64,000 nt of DNA, taken from positions 3,475,501 to 3,539,500 of the forward strand of contig NZ_AP014627.1 of the NCBI RefSeq assembly GCF_001547895.1, in the 5' to 3' direction. The notes under the pieces were generated by a model that saw only the letters and a program-made list of their open reading frames with translations, searched no databases and was not told the DNA's origin. This DNA is from Pseudomonas sp. Os17 (GTDB taxonomy: Bacteria > Pseudomonadota > Gammaproteobacteria > Pseudomonadales > Pseudomonadaceae). Position numbers and translations under genes: made by a program. Positions 56,608 to 64,000 of this stretch are shown here, in pieces (the first letter of the stretch is position 1; each line of letters begins with the position of its first letter).

Positions 56608-58245
56608 ATGATGAATAGCTTGCGCAAGATGTCCATCAGTCAGCGTTTGTGGCTGATCCTGATCGTGGCAGTGCTGACCCTGGTGACTCTGGGCGTGATG
56701 ATGCTTGGACAGATTCACGGTGACCTGTACCAGGCCAAGGCGCAGAAAACCCAGCATGTGGTGCAGACCGCCGCCGGTGTGCTCACTTACTACCAGGGCC
56801 TGGAAGCCGCCGGCAGCCTGAGCCGCGAACAGGCGCAGCAACAGGCGCTGCAAGCCATCCGCGGGTTGCGCTACAACCAGAACGACTACTTCTGGATCAA
56901 CGACCTGAGGCCGGTGATGATCATGCACCCGGCCAACCCCAAGCTCGACGGACAGAACCTGGCGGCGGTCAAGGATCCGGACGGCTTCGAGGTGTTCAAT
57001 GAAATGGTCGCCCTGGCCAAGTCCAAGGGCGCCGGCATGGTGGATTACCGCTGGCCCAAGCCCGGGGCCGAGCAGCCGGTACAGAAGACCTCCTATATAC
57101 AGCTGTTCCAGCCCTGGGGCTGGATCATCGGTTCCGGGGTCTACATCGATGACCTGCAACAGGAGTTCTATGCCCAGGTCCTGCAGGCCTCCTCCATCGG
57201 CCTGGTGATCGCCCTGCTGATGACCGTGCTGGTGGTACTGATCGTGCGCAGCATCGTCAACCCGCTGCGCGAGACGGTGCACGCCATGGCCAACATCGCC
57301 AGCGGTGAAAGCGACCTGACCCGGCGCCTGGATACCCATGGCCAGGACGAAGTCACCGAGCTGGCCCGGCATTTCAATGGCTTCACCGCCAAGTTGCGCG
57401 GGGTGGTCACCCAGTTGCAGTCCAGCGCTGCCGCACTGGAGCAGTCATCCAGCGAGCTGGGCAGCAACGCCAGCGAAGCCCAGGAACGCAGTCAGCAACA
57501 GTCCCAGCAGATGGAACAGGTGGCCGCGGCCATCAGTCAGGTCACCAGCGGCGTACAGGATGTGGCCAGGAATGCCGAACACGCGGCCAGCGAAGTGCGC
57601 GAAGCCGAAGCCCAGGCCCAGCAGGGCCAGCTCAACATCGACGGCAGTCTGCAGCAGATCGACCAGTTGTCCGCGACCATCGACCAGGCCGTGGAAGTGA
57701 TCCGCACCCTGGCGACGGAAAGCACCCAGATCGGCAGCGTGCTGGAGGTGATCCGCGCCATTGCCGAGCAGACCAACCTGCTGGCCCTGAACGCCGCCAT
57801 CGAGGCCGCCCGGGCCGGGGAACAGGGCCGGGGGTTTGCCGTGGTGGCCGATGAAGTGCGCCTGCTGGCTCAGCGTACCCAGCAGTCCACCGCGGAAATC
57901 CAGGGCATGATCGAACGCCTGCAGAGTCACTCCGAAGCCGCGGTCAAGGTCATCGGCGACAGCAGCCGGGCCTCGCAGTCGACCATCGAACAGGCCGGGC
58001 TGGCCGGCACCAGCCTCAACGCCATCGGCCAGGCCTTGCGCACCCTCAACGGCCTGAACGCCTCGATCGCCAGCGCCACGCTGCAACAGGCCCACGTGGT
58101 GGAGGACATCAACCACAACGTCGGTCAGGCCGCGGGCCTGTCCCAGGGCACCGCACTGGCCGCCCAGCACTCCAGCGCCGCCAGCCGGCACCTCAAGGAG
58201 CTCTCGGAACAGCTCAACGGCCTGCTGCGCCAGTTCCGCGTCTAG
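56608..58245 (+). CDS. Methyl-accepting chemotaxis protein with sCache_2 sensor
   Basis: A 545-residue chemoreceptor: N-terminal helix ([20 protein letters not shown]), single-Cache periplasmic domain with the [24 protein letters not shown] motif (about 70-190), second helix ([17 protein letters not shown]), HAMP, and the signalling tip [32 protein letters not shown]. sCache_2 receptors often sense small carboxylic acids. AGGAG eight bases before ATG 56608. The 290-bp region before it (56318-56607) shows no other gene. Confidence 0.92.
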   Translation: MMNSLRKMSISQRLWLILIVAVLTLVTLGVMMLGQIHGDLYQAKAQKTQHVVQTAAGVLTYYQGLEAAGSLSREQAQQQALQAIRGLRYNQNDYFWINDLRPVMIMHPANPKLDGQNLAAVKDPDGFEVFNEMVALAKSKGAGMVDYRWPKPGAEQPVQKTSYIQLFQPWGWIIGSGVYIDDLQQEFYAQVLQASSIGLVIALLMTVLVVLIVRSIVNPLRETVHAMANIASGESDLTRRLDTHGQDEVTELARHFNGFTAKLRGVVTQLQSSAAALEQSSSELGSNASEAQERSQQQSQQMEQVAAAISQVTSGVQDVARNAEHAASEVREAEAQAQQGQLNIDGSLQQIDQLSATIDQAVEVIRTLATESTQIGSVLEVIRAIAEQTNLLALNAAIEAARAGEQGRGFAVVADEVRLLAQRTQQSTAEIQGMIERLQSHSEAAVKVIGDSSRASQSTIEQAGLAGTSLNAIGQALRTLNGLNASIASATLQQAHVVEDINHNVGQAAGLSQGTALAAQHSSAASRHLKELSEQLNGLLRQFRV

Positions 58246-58332
58246 GCGCCACGGGCGCGCGGCTCCGGGCTAACGTCCGGGGCCGACTCTGGGTACAATC
58301 CGCCCCCTCCTCCACTTCCCCAAGGAACCGCC

Positions 58333-58896
58333 ATGTCCGGGCTTGAACTGTTTGCCGCTGCGCTAGGCGTGATCGCCGTCTGGCTGACGGTCAGGCAGAA
58401 CCCCTGGTGCTGGCCCATCGGCCTGGTCATGGTGCTGCTCTACAGCTGGATCTTCTACGAGGTCAAACTCTATTCCGACATGCTCCTGCAAGTGGTCTAC
58501 GCCGTGCTGCAGCTCTATGGCTGGTGGCAATGGACCCGGGGTGGCGATCAGCATCAGGGGCGCCCGGTCAGCCAGTTGCAGACCGTCGGCCTGCTCCAGG
58601 GCCTGGCCCTGGGGGCGCTGGGCAGCCTGTTGCTGGGCGCGGCCATGGCCCACTGGACCGACGCTGCCCAGCCCTGGCTCGATGCCGCCCTGACCGCCTT
58701 CAGTCTGGTGGCGCAGTGGTGGATGGCGCAGAAACGCGTGCAATGCTGGCCATTGTGGATCGCCGTGGACGTGATCTTCGTCGGCCTGTTCGTCTACAAG
58801 GCGCTGTACCTGACCGCCGCGCTCTACGCCCTGTTCACCCTGCTGGCGGTCCAGGGCTGGCGCACCTGGCGCGCCGACCCGGCCCTGCAATCGTGA
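58333..58896 (+). CDS. pnuC: Nicotinamide riboside transporter PnuC
   Basis: A 187-residue membrane protein with seven predicted helices and the PnuC patterns LTVRQNPWCWPIGLVMVLLYSWIF and QLYGWWQW. PnuC members carry nicotinamide riboside (others thiamine or riboflavin); the overlapping NadR-like kinase gene favours nicotinamide riboside, trapped by phosphorylation. Confidence 0.87.
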   Translation: MSGLELFAAALGVIAVWLTVRQNPWCWPIGLVMVLLYSWIFYEVKLYSDMLLQVVYAVLQLYGWWQWTRGGDQHQGRPVSQLQTVGLLQGLALGALGSLLLGAAMAHWTDAAQPWLDAALTAFSLVAQWWMAQKRVQCWPLWIAVDVIFVGLFVYKALYLTAALYALFTLLAVQGWRTWRADPALQS

Positions 58897-59417
58897 AGGT
58901 GCTGGTCCTCACCGGCCCCGAGTCCAGCGGCAAGAGCTGGCTGGCGGCCGAGCTGCAAGCGCACTTCGGCGGCATCCAGGTGGGCGAGTACGTGCGCCAC
59001 TTCATCGAGCAGGAACGCCGCGACACCTGCCTGGCGGACATCCCCGCGATCGCCCGTGGCCAATTGGCCTGGGAGGATCAGGCGCGCTCGCAGCAGCCGG
59101 CCCTGCTGATCCTCGACACCCACCTGCTGAGCAACCTGCTGTGGAGCCAGGCCCTGTTCGGCGATTGCCCGGCCTGGCTGGAGCCGCAACTGCTGGCCCG
59201 CCACTACGACCTGCACCTGCTGCTATCGCCGGAGGATGTGGACTGGAGCGATGACGGTCAGCGCTGCCAGCCGCAACTGGAACAGCGCCTGGCCTTCTTT
59301 GCCGCCACCCGGCAGTGGCTGGAGCGCCATGGGCAAGCCTATCGGGTCATTCGCGGGGATTGGCAGGCGCGCCGGCAACAGGCCTTTGCCCAGGTCCGGC
59401 AACTGCTGCAGGACTGA
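58893..59417 (+). CDS. NadR-like nicotinamide riboside kinase (AAA-type P-loop)
   Basis: A 174-residue P-loop kinase with Walker A TGPESSGKSWL near residues 7-17 and the NadR C-terminal-domain look (VGEYVRHFIEQER, LLILDTHLLSNLLWSQ, HYDLHLLLSPEDVDWSDDGQR). It corresponds to the ribosylnicotinamide kinase part of NadR without the repressor and adenylyltransferase parts. GTG start overlaps the pnuC stop (GTGA), so uptake and phosphorylation are coupled. Confidence 0.86.
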   Translation: MKVLVLTGPESSGKSWLAAELQAHFGGIQVGEYVRHFIEQERRDTCLADIPAIARGQLAWEDQARSQQPALLILDTHLLSNLLWSQALFGDCPAWLEPQLLARHYDLHLLLSPEDVDWSDDGQRCQPQLEQRLAFFAATRQWLERHGQAYRVIRGDWQARRQQAFAQVRQLLQD

Positions 59418-59441
59418 TCCTGCCGGGTGGCCCGGCACCAG

Positions 59442-59462
59442 AGTGTCCATTTCTGAAACACT
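59442..59462 (+). promoter_or_regulatory. Distal TGTTTCA-type element upstream of fap
   Basis: AGTGT at 59442 and ACACT ending at 59462 flank an 11-base core; read on the minus strand it begins AGTGTTTCAG, close to the arm of the better palindrome at 59596-59617. It lies about 250 bases before the predicted fap transcript start. Confidence 0.35.
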
Positions 59463-59595
59463 CCCCAGCCGATCAGGCCGCCATTTCCGGGGCCTGCGTC
59501 ACGCGCGGGAGAAACTGTTAAGTCACTGATACACCCCTGCAGCAACCCCTGTTGCAGAGCATTTGCAAGGCCATGGCTAGTGGCCGGTATGGCGA

Positions 59596-59617
59596 ACTGT
59601 CTCAAGCATGAAACAGT
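59596..59617 (+). promoter_or_regulatory. Palindromic upstream activating site of the fap operon
   Basis: ACTGTCTCA-N4-TGAAACAGT: nine-base arms matching at eight positions. Its centre is about 97 bases before the predicted start of transcription, the normal place for a sigma-54 enhancer-binding protein. Confidence 0.5.
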
Positions 59618-59677
59618 CAGGCGGCCCATTTCCGCACTGCATTCGCAAACCCTTGAATCTGCAAGACAAATCAAAAG

Positions 59678-59693
59678 CGGCACGGCTTCTGCT
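59678..59693 (+). promoter_or_regulatory. Candidate sigma-54 (-24/-12) promoter of the fap operon
   Basis: CGGCACGG (59678-59685) and TCTGCT (59688-59693) have the invariant GG and GC exactly ten bases apart; consensus TGGCACGG-N3-TTGCW differs at the first T and one T of TTGC. It is 53 bases before the fapA start. The whole 328-bp gap from 59418 holds no gene. Confidence 0.55.
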
Positions 59694-59745
59694 CTCTCCC
59701 TGTCAACGCTGACTAGGGCCAGCACTGAGAAGAAGGAATGCCGCC

Positions 59746-60189
59746 GTGGGGACTCTGAAGCAACGTTTCACCCGCCTACTGCTGATCGGCTGTGCCGTCA
59801 GCGCGGTGCATAGCCTTCCGGTCCTGGCAGCAGGCAATGGCCAGATCGTTCTGGAACGCCAGGTGCATCCGACCCCTGCCGGTCGTCCCCTGAATCTGGA
59901 TCCCAACCCGACCACGGTCAACGCCAATCCGTCGGGGCCGGTCACCGGCACACTCAACAACGAAATGAGCGACAGCGAGTTCGCCGGCATCAACAGCGGT
60001 TCGCTGGTTCGCGGCGCCGTGATGCCCAACGGCAGTGGGGTCGCCGGCCTCAACGTGGTGACCAATCCCAACGGCCTGCCCGGCATGAGCGCTGGCCACG
60101 GTGGCGGCTCCGGGTCGTCGATCTCCGGGTCGATCAACCGCTCCATCAGCTCCGGCATGGCGCCGTTGAGCAACATCGGAGGCCGCTGA
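59746..60189 (+). CDS. fapA: Functional amyloid minor component/chaperone FapA
   Basis: First gene of the functional amyloid operon, 147 residues with a signal peptide (RLLLIGCAVSAVHSLPVLA, cut before AGNGQ). The mature part is Gly/Asn/Ser-rich (GSLVRGAVMPNGSGVAGLNVVTNPNGLPGMSAGHGGGSGSSISGS). In studied strains FapA affects the FapB/FapC ratio and acts as a periplasmic chaperone. GTG start with AAGGA ten bases upstream. Confidence 0.85.
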   Translation: MGTLKQRFTRLLLIGCAVSAVHSLPVLAAGNGQIVLERQVHPTPAGRPLNLDPNPTTVNANPSGPVTGTLNNEMSDSEFAGINSGSLVRGAVMPNGSGVAGLNVVTNPNGLPGMSAGHGGGSGSSISGSINRSISSGMAPLSNIGGR

Positions 60190-60190
60190 G

Positions 60191-60769
60191 ATGAAGCGCT
60201 CACTGCTGTTTATCGCCCTGCTGGCCTGTACTTCAGCCATGGCCGACAGCGCCACCCAGGTCCAGGACACCGCGACCCTGAACAATTCCGGCTCGGGCTA
60301 CACCGGCAACCTGAACATCAACCAGGCCGCCGGCGACCAGCAACAGCAGACCAACGTGCGGGCCATCGCCATCGGCACCAATGCCAAGGCCAGCACCAGC
60401 GTGACCCAGAAGATCACCACGCCAGCCGACCGCTCGGTCAATGCCAGCAGCACCATCGGCGGCCACTCTTTCAGCAACGGCAACGGCGCACTGGGTGTCA
60501 ACCAGTCGTCCGGGGCCAATAACCAGATGGTCAATGCCTTGCGGATCAGCATCAGCGCCAATCCGCAAAGCATCGACGACAGCGCGCTCTCGCAGCAGAA
60601 CGTCGCGCTGTTACCAAGCTCGGGCGCATCTGACCCTCAGCAAGGCAGCCGCCAGGTCGTTACCAGCGACCAGGCCTTCACCGGCAGCCGTGGGGTGATT
60701 CAGGTGAACCAGAGTGCCGGGGTGGGGAACCGCATGGCTAACACCCTGAGCATCCGGGTCGCCGATTGA
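60191..60769 (+). CDS. fapB: Functional amyloid nucleator FapB
   Basis: A 192-residue secreted protein (signal KRSLLFIALLACTSAMA) with three imperfect amyloid repeats of the G-x-(L/I)-x-x-NQ pattern: NLNINQAAGDQQQQTN (39-54), GALGVNQSSGANNQMVN (99-115) and GVIQVNQSAGVGNRMAN (168-184). Thought to nucleate FapC fibrils. It begins one base after the fapA stop. Confidence 0.92.
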   Translation: MKRSLLFIALLACTSAMADSATQVQDTATLNNSGSGYTGNLNINQAAGDQQQQTNVRAIAIGTNAKASTSVTQKITTPADRSVNASSTIGGHSFSNGNGALGVNQSSGANNQMVNALRISISANPQSIDDSALSQQNVALLPSSGASDPQQGSRQVVTSDQAFTGSRGVIQVNQSAGVGNRMANTLSIRVAD

Positions 60770-60832
60770 CCCGTCGTAGTGCAATTAGAAAGTACCAACA
60801 CTTAACCAACTAATAAGCACCGGAGAAACACC

Positions 60833-61822
60833 ATGAAACCTACAATGGCTCTCAAACCACTGGTTTTCGCACTGGCCGCAGTCATGGCAATGGCCGCTCA
60901 GGCAGGTGGTAACGAACATGGTCACAACGGCGGTCATGGCAATGGCCATGGCGATCACAACCAAGGTCCGGATCTCAACACTCTGCTGCAAATCACCGCT
61001 GGGGCCGGTGCTGCAGTGATCGACGTGCAGAACAGCAACACCAACGTGGTGAAAAATCAGGGCACCAACAACAACGCCAAGATGGACAATTCCCTGAACA
61101 GCTCCAACGGCAACATGGGCGCCAACGTCGCCGCCGGCGACGGCAACCAACAAGACAACGCCGCTGCCCTGGCAACCGCTGACGAAAGCTTCATCTTCGG
61201 CAGCGCCGTGGCCGCTTCCAGCGCCACCCAGGTCAACAACAACAACTACGTGAAAAACTCGTCGACCCAAAACAACGCGACGATGAACAACTCCGGCAAC
61301 AACGGCTCCGGCAACATCGGCGTCAACGTCACCGCCGGCGACTTCAACCAACAGAAAAACAACCTGGCCATTGCCGTGTCCGGTGGTCGCGTAGCCACCG
61401 CCGCCGCCTCGGCCAACCAAACCTCCACCAATCTGGTGGTGGATAACAAAGGTGTCCAGGCCTACAAAAAAGACACCCTCACTGGCGGCTTCGTGGCCTC
61501 CGGCAGCTACAAAGGCACCGGCAGCGGCAAGATCGAAGGCGGCGACGATCACAGCGGTCATGGCTATGGCGACAACAAAGGCCACGGCAACGACGATCAG
61601 AAACTCACCTTCAAGGAACAAGGCACCATCGAACTGGCCGGCTACTGGACCCAGCAAGTGCTGACCAAAGACGGCTGGAAAAACCCAGTGGTCAACAACG
61701 CCAGCATGACCAACTCGATGAACGGCTTCTCCGGCAACGGCGGCGCCAACGTCTCGGCCGGTGTGGGCAACCAACAAAGCAACTCGCTGTCCATCGCCGC
61801 CGGCTGCAAAGCCTGCATGTAG
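60833..61822 (+). CDS. fapC: Major functional amyloid subunit FapC
   Basis: Main fibre protein, 329 residues, signal peptide ending AAQA near residue 24. Three Asn/Gln-rich repeats, each ending G-x-N-V-x-AGxxNQQ (about 66-113, 133-181, 283-322), are separated by a short linker and a long one (about 183-280). The C-terminal CKAC (325-328) is the conserved CxxC. Residues 25-45 and 238-252 are His/Gly-rich, with eight histidines. GGAGAAACACC precedes the ATG. A terminator hairpin follows, so fapC is probably the 3' end of an abundant short transcript. Confidence 0.94.
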   Translation: MKPTMALKPLVFALAAVMAMAAQAGGNEHGHNGGHGNGHGDHNQGPDLNTLLQITAGAGAAVIDVQNSNTNVVKNQGTNNNAKMDNSLNSSNGNMGANVAAGDGNQQDNAAALATADESFIFGSAVAASSATQVNNNNYVKNSSTQNNATMNNSGNNGSGNIGVNVTAGDFNQQKNNLAIAVSGGRVATAAASANQTSTNLVVDNKGVQAYKKDTLTGGFVASGSYKGTGSGKIEGGDDHSGHGYGDNKGHGNDDQKLTFKEQGTIELAGYWTQQVLTKDGWKNPVVNNASMTNSMNGFSGNGGANVSAGVGNQQSNSLSIAAGCKACM

Positions 61823-61835
61823 TAGCGATCGTAAC

Positions 61836-61860
61836 GAAAGCCCCGGAAACGGGGCTTTTC
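61836..61860 (+). terminator. Rho-independent terminator between fapC and fapD
   Basis: GAAAGCCCCG, GAAA tetraloop, CGGGGCTTTTC: a nine-base-pair stem with a T-run of four, 13 bases after the fapC stop. The operon continues on the same strand, so it must be read through part of the time. Confidence 0.85.
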
Positions 61861-61885
61861 CACAGTCTCACCAGGCGTAACGATC

Positions 61886-62566
61886 ATGCGTACTGCGATC
61901 ATCATTCTACTGTTGAGCCTATGCGGCCCCGTGTACTCGGCACAGATGGCCGTGGCCGGACTCGCGGGCGGCGGCCTGATCTTCAAGCAAGTGCAAAGTG
62001 TGCGTGAGCGCAAATTCAGCGACATCGTCGAACAGAAGACCGACTTCAGTTGCGGCGCCGCAGCGCTGGCAACCATCCTGCGTCAGGCCTACTGGCTGGA
62101 CGTCAACGAGGAACAAGTGATCAAGGGCATGCTGATGAATTCGGACCAGAAGCTGGTCCAGACTCAGGGCTTCTCGATGCTTGACATGAAACGCTATGCA
62201 GAAAGTATCGGCATGCGCGCCAGGGGTTACCGGATTCCTCCGGAAAAGCTCGAGGCGGTGACCATCCCGGTGGTCGTACTGATGGAAATTCGCGGCTACA
62301 AACACTTCGTGGTGATGCAGCGGGCCCAGAAAGACTGGGTCTACATCGGTGATCCGGTGCTGGGTCACAAACGCTACACCCATGAAGACTTCGTCAAGGG
62401 CTGGAACGGCATCGTCTTTGCCATCATCGGCCCGGGCTATGACAAGGCCAACGCCCTGCTCGACCCGCCCGCCCCGCTGACCGCGAAAAACAAGCTCGAC
62501 ACCTTCTACCCAGTCAAAGACGCGGAACTGATGGATTTCGGTTTCATCCAGAGCGACTTCTTCTAA
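61886..62566 (+). CDS. fapD: C39-like cysteine protease FapD
   Basis: A 226-residue periplasmic protease essential for Fap secretion in studied strains. Signal peptide [15 protein letters not shown], then [16 protein letters not shown] with oxyanion Gln50 and Cys56, His140 in GYKHFVVMQ and Asp156 in VYIGDPV: a complete C39-type triad. Confidence 0.92.
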   Translation: MRTAIIILLLSLCGPVYSAQMAVAGLAGGGLIFKQVQSVRERKFSDIVEQKTDFSCGAAALATILRQAYWLDVNEEQVIKGMLMNSDQKLVQTQGFSMLDMKRYAESIGMRARGYRIPPEKLEAVTIPVVVLMEIRGYKHFVVMQRAQKDWVYIGDPVLGHKRYTHEDFVKGWNGIVFAIIGPGYDKANALLDPPAPLTAKNKLDTFYPVKDAELMDFGFIQSDFF

Positions 62567-62617
62567 GGGGATCGCGCCACGATAAAAAAGGGGGGCAGGA
62601 CGCTCCGGGAGCAGCAG

Positions 62618-63358
62618 ATGAAGACTACATACTGGCTGGCAGCGGCCTGTCTGGCAGCAGCGCTTCCAGCCCATGCTGGTTTCAAACCCATCGAAGTCCA
62701 GGACCAGGAACTCTCGCAATTGCGGGGCCGCTACGTGATGCCGGGACGGATCATCAGTTTCGGCATCGTCATGAGCAGTACCTGGCGCAACGCCAGTGGC
62801 GACCTGATCGGCGCCACCAGCACCCTGCAGATTCAACAGTCCACCGTCACCCCGCAATTCTACGTCACCACCATCAACCAGGCCGGCAACGGCAGCACGC
62901 CTTCTCAAGGCACCGGCAACGTGATCGGTGGCGCCGGCCTGGGCACCGGCCAGGGCGTGACCCAGGTGGTGCGCGCCGCCGGCGACGGCAACAGCGCCTA
63001 CAACAACGTCAGCATCAATGTCAGCGAAGCCAATCAGGCGCCCGGCCTGAGCAGCAACCCCGGCCAGGCCCTGCTCAGTGGCCAGACCATCACCGGCAGC
63101 AATGCCGCCGGCAGTGTCTCGGTGTCGGCGCTCAATGGCGGGATCCAGATGGCCATTCTGGCCAGCGCCAACCAGGGCGGCACCTTGCAGCAGGTGGGCC
63201 AGGGCAACGTCCTACAGAACACCCGGCTGCTGGGCAACAGCAACCTGGTCAGCAACCTGACCCAGCTCAACGTAGTCCTGCAAAACAACGGTCCCAGCAA
63301 AGGGGCACTGGACTGCAACCTGACCACCCTCAATGGACTACGCAATTTGAAATTCTGA
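62618..63358 (+). CDS. fapE: Functional amyloid secreted component FapE
   Basis: A 246-residue secreted protein (signal [16 protein letters not shown], cut before GFKPI) with Asn/Gln/Gly-rich mature sequence, FapC-like short repeats ([36 protein letters not shown]) and a conserved N-terminal segment [22 protein letters not shown]. Found as a minor component of Fap fibres. Confidence 0.9.
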   Translation: MKTTYWLAAACLAAALPAHAGFKPIEVQDQELSQLRGRYVMPGRIISFGIVMSSTWRNASGDLIGATSTLQIQQSTVTPQFYVTTINQAGNGSTPSQGTGNVIGGAGLGTGQGVTQVVRAAGDGNSAYNNVSINVSEANQAPGLSSNPGQALLSGQTITGSNAAGSVSVSALNGGIQMAILASANQGGTLQQVGQGNVLQNTRLLGNSNLVSNLTQLNVVLQNNGPSKGALDCNLTTLNGLRNLKF

Positions 63359-63405
63359 ACTACGCTTTTTTCGACCATTGGGGTTCACAAGGGACGGTTT
63401 ATTTC

Positions 63406-64000
63406 ATGTATCGATCGGTTTCACTGCGCGCGGTTGTATGTTTGAGCACTCTATTTCCGGCGGCGGCCTTGCAGGCGGCGCCTGATGCGGACGTAGAGAC
63501 CCTGAAACAAGAACTTCTGGAGCTGAAGCAACGTTACGAAGTGCAGCAGAAGGCGCTGGCAGTGCTGGAACAACGGGTACGCCAGGTCGAAGACCAGCCT
63601 GCGGCGCCTCCTCCCAAGCGCCTGGCAAAATCACCCGCCGACCTCAAGGGCAACCAGCAGGTTGCCGGCAGAGGGGCCGCAGCAGCGTCAGGGGGCGCTG
63701 CGGGTGGCGCGAGCTATGGCCAGTCACTCAAGGATGACTCGACGCCGGCGCAGAGCGTGACCAACCTCTACGACGAGGCCAGCGGCTTCTTCGGCGGCGG
63801 CAAGTTCAGCGTTGAAACGGGCATCAGCTACGCCCGCTACGACACCCGTCAACTGACCCTCAACGGCTTTCTGGCCCTGGATTCGATCCTGCTGGGCACC
63901 GTCAACCTGGACCGGATCAAGTCCGACACCTGGACCCTGGACCTGACCGCCCGCTACAACCTGGACAACCGCTGGCAATTCGATATAAACGCGCCGGTTA
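63406..64000 (+). CDS. fapF: Fap outer-membrane secretion channel FapF (partial, cut by window end)
   Basis: The first 198 codons are present. The ATG at 63406 opens a signal peptide ([20 protein letters not shown]), a coiled coil (about 25-65, [30 protein letters not shown]), a Gly/Ala linker and the start of the beta-barrel ([29 protein letters not shown]). This is the trimeric FapF layout. It precedes a barrel that must continue past 64000. The upstream 47-bp gap has no terminator. Confidence 0.9.
   Translation, partial: MYRSVSLRAVVCLSTLFPAAALQAAPDADVETLKQELLELKQRYEVQQKALAVLEQRVRQVEDQPAAPPPKRLAKSPADLKGNQQVAGRGAAAASGGAAGGASYGQSLKDDSTPAQSVTNLYDEASGFFGGGKFSVETGISYARYDTRQLTLNGFLALDSILLGTVNLDRIKSDTWTLDLTARYNLDNRWQFDINAPV

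Overview
The window is a GC-rich stretch of a Pseudomonas chromosome, most like the P. fluorescens group (P. protegens/chlororaphis/fluorescens). The diagnostic parts are a mannitol/arabitol/glucitol operon in the P. fluorescens gene order (mtlEFGKDYZ), a complete functional-amyloid operon running off the right edge (fapABCDEF), Pseudomonas-type REP doublets (REPINs) between genes, and many single genes typical of the genus. I see no rRNA, tRNA, CRISPR array, prophage or full insertion sequence.

Layout. 1-8142: a short-chain dehydrogenase, a 265-bp TA-flanked MITE-like element sitting exactly on its stop codon, then a five-gene leftward operon for acyl-CoA activation and beta-oxidation (acyl-CoA synthetase, HSD10-like dehydrogenase, thiolase, acyl-CoA dehydrogenase, enoyl-CoA hydratase) with an AraC-type regulator upstream. 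8482-18371: the mannitol ABC transporter and catabolic genes, followed by an OprD-type porin on the other strand. 19001-36933: a tightly overlapping rightward operon of 15 reading frames for a Wzx/Wzy-type exopolysaccharide, predicted to be acidic because it starts with UDP-glucose dehydrogenase and a UDP-glucuronate 4-epimerase. It holds a P-loop-less kinase-like protein and a glycosidase-GNAT fusion that one base in a CCC run would resolve into two overlapping genes.

37149-44541: small conserved Pseudomonas genes; a short threonine dehydratase (IlvA2-like) preceded by what looks like a textbook translational-stalling attenuator with an Ile-Ile-Thr-Ala-Ile leader peptide; a ParD-like/methionine aminopeptidase pair; and a divergent module of a RLAN/RimK ATP-grasp ligase, a CorA-like protein with an altered GMN motif, and a GNAT-C39 peptidase fusion. 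44647-59417: housekeeping and accessory genes (sugar dehydrogenase, LpxO, YbiT-type ABC-F, MFS, AzoR with a LysR regulator, UppP, chemoreceptor, PnuC with a NadR-like kinase). 59418-64000: the fap operon with a candidate sigma-54 promoter, palindromic upstream sites, and a Rho-independent terminator between the amyloid gene fapC and the protease gene fapD.

The strongest leads for unusual biology are the ilvA2 attenuator, the RLAN/GNAT-C39/CorA module, the ParD-like/MetAP pair, the polysaccharide locus with its fusion gene, and the control elements of the fap operon. All identifications are from reading motifs and remembered families; no database search was run.
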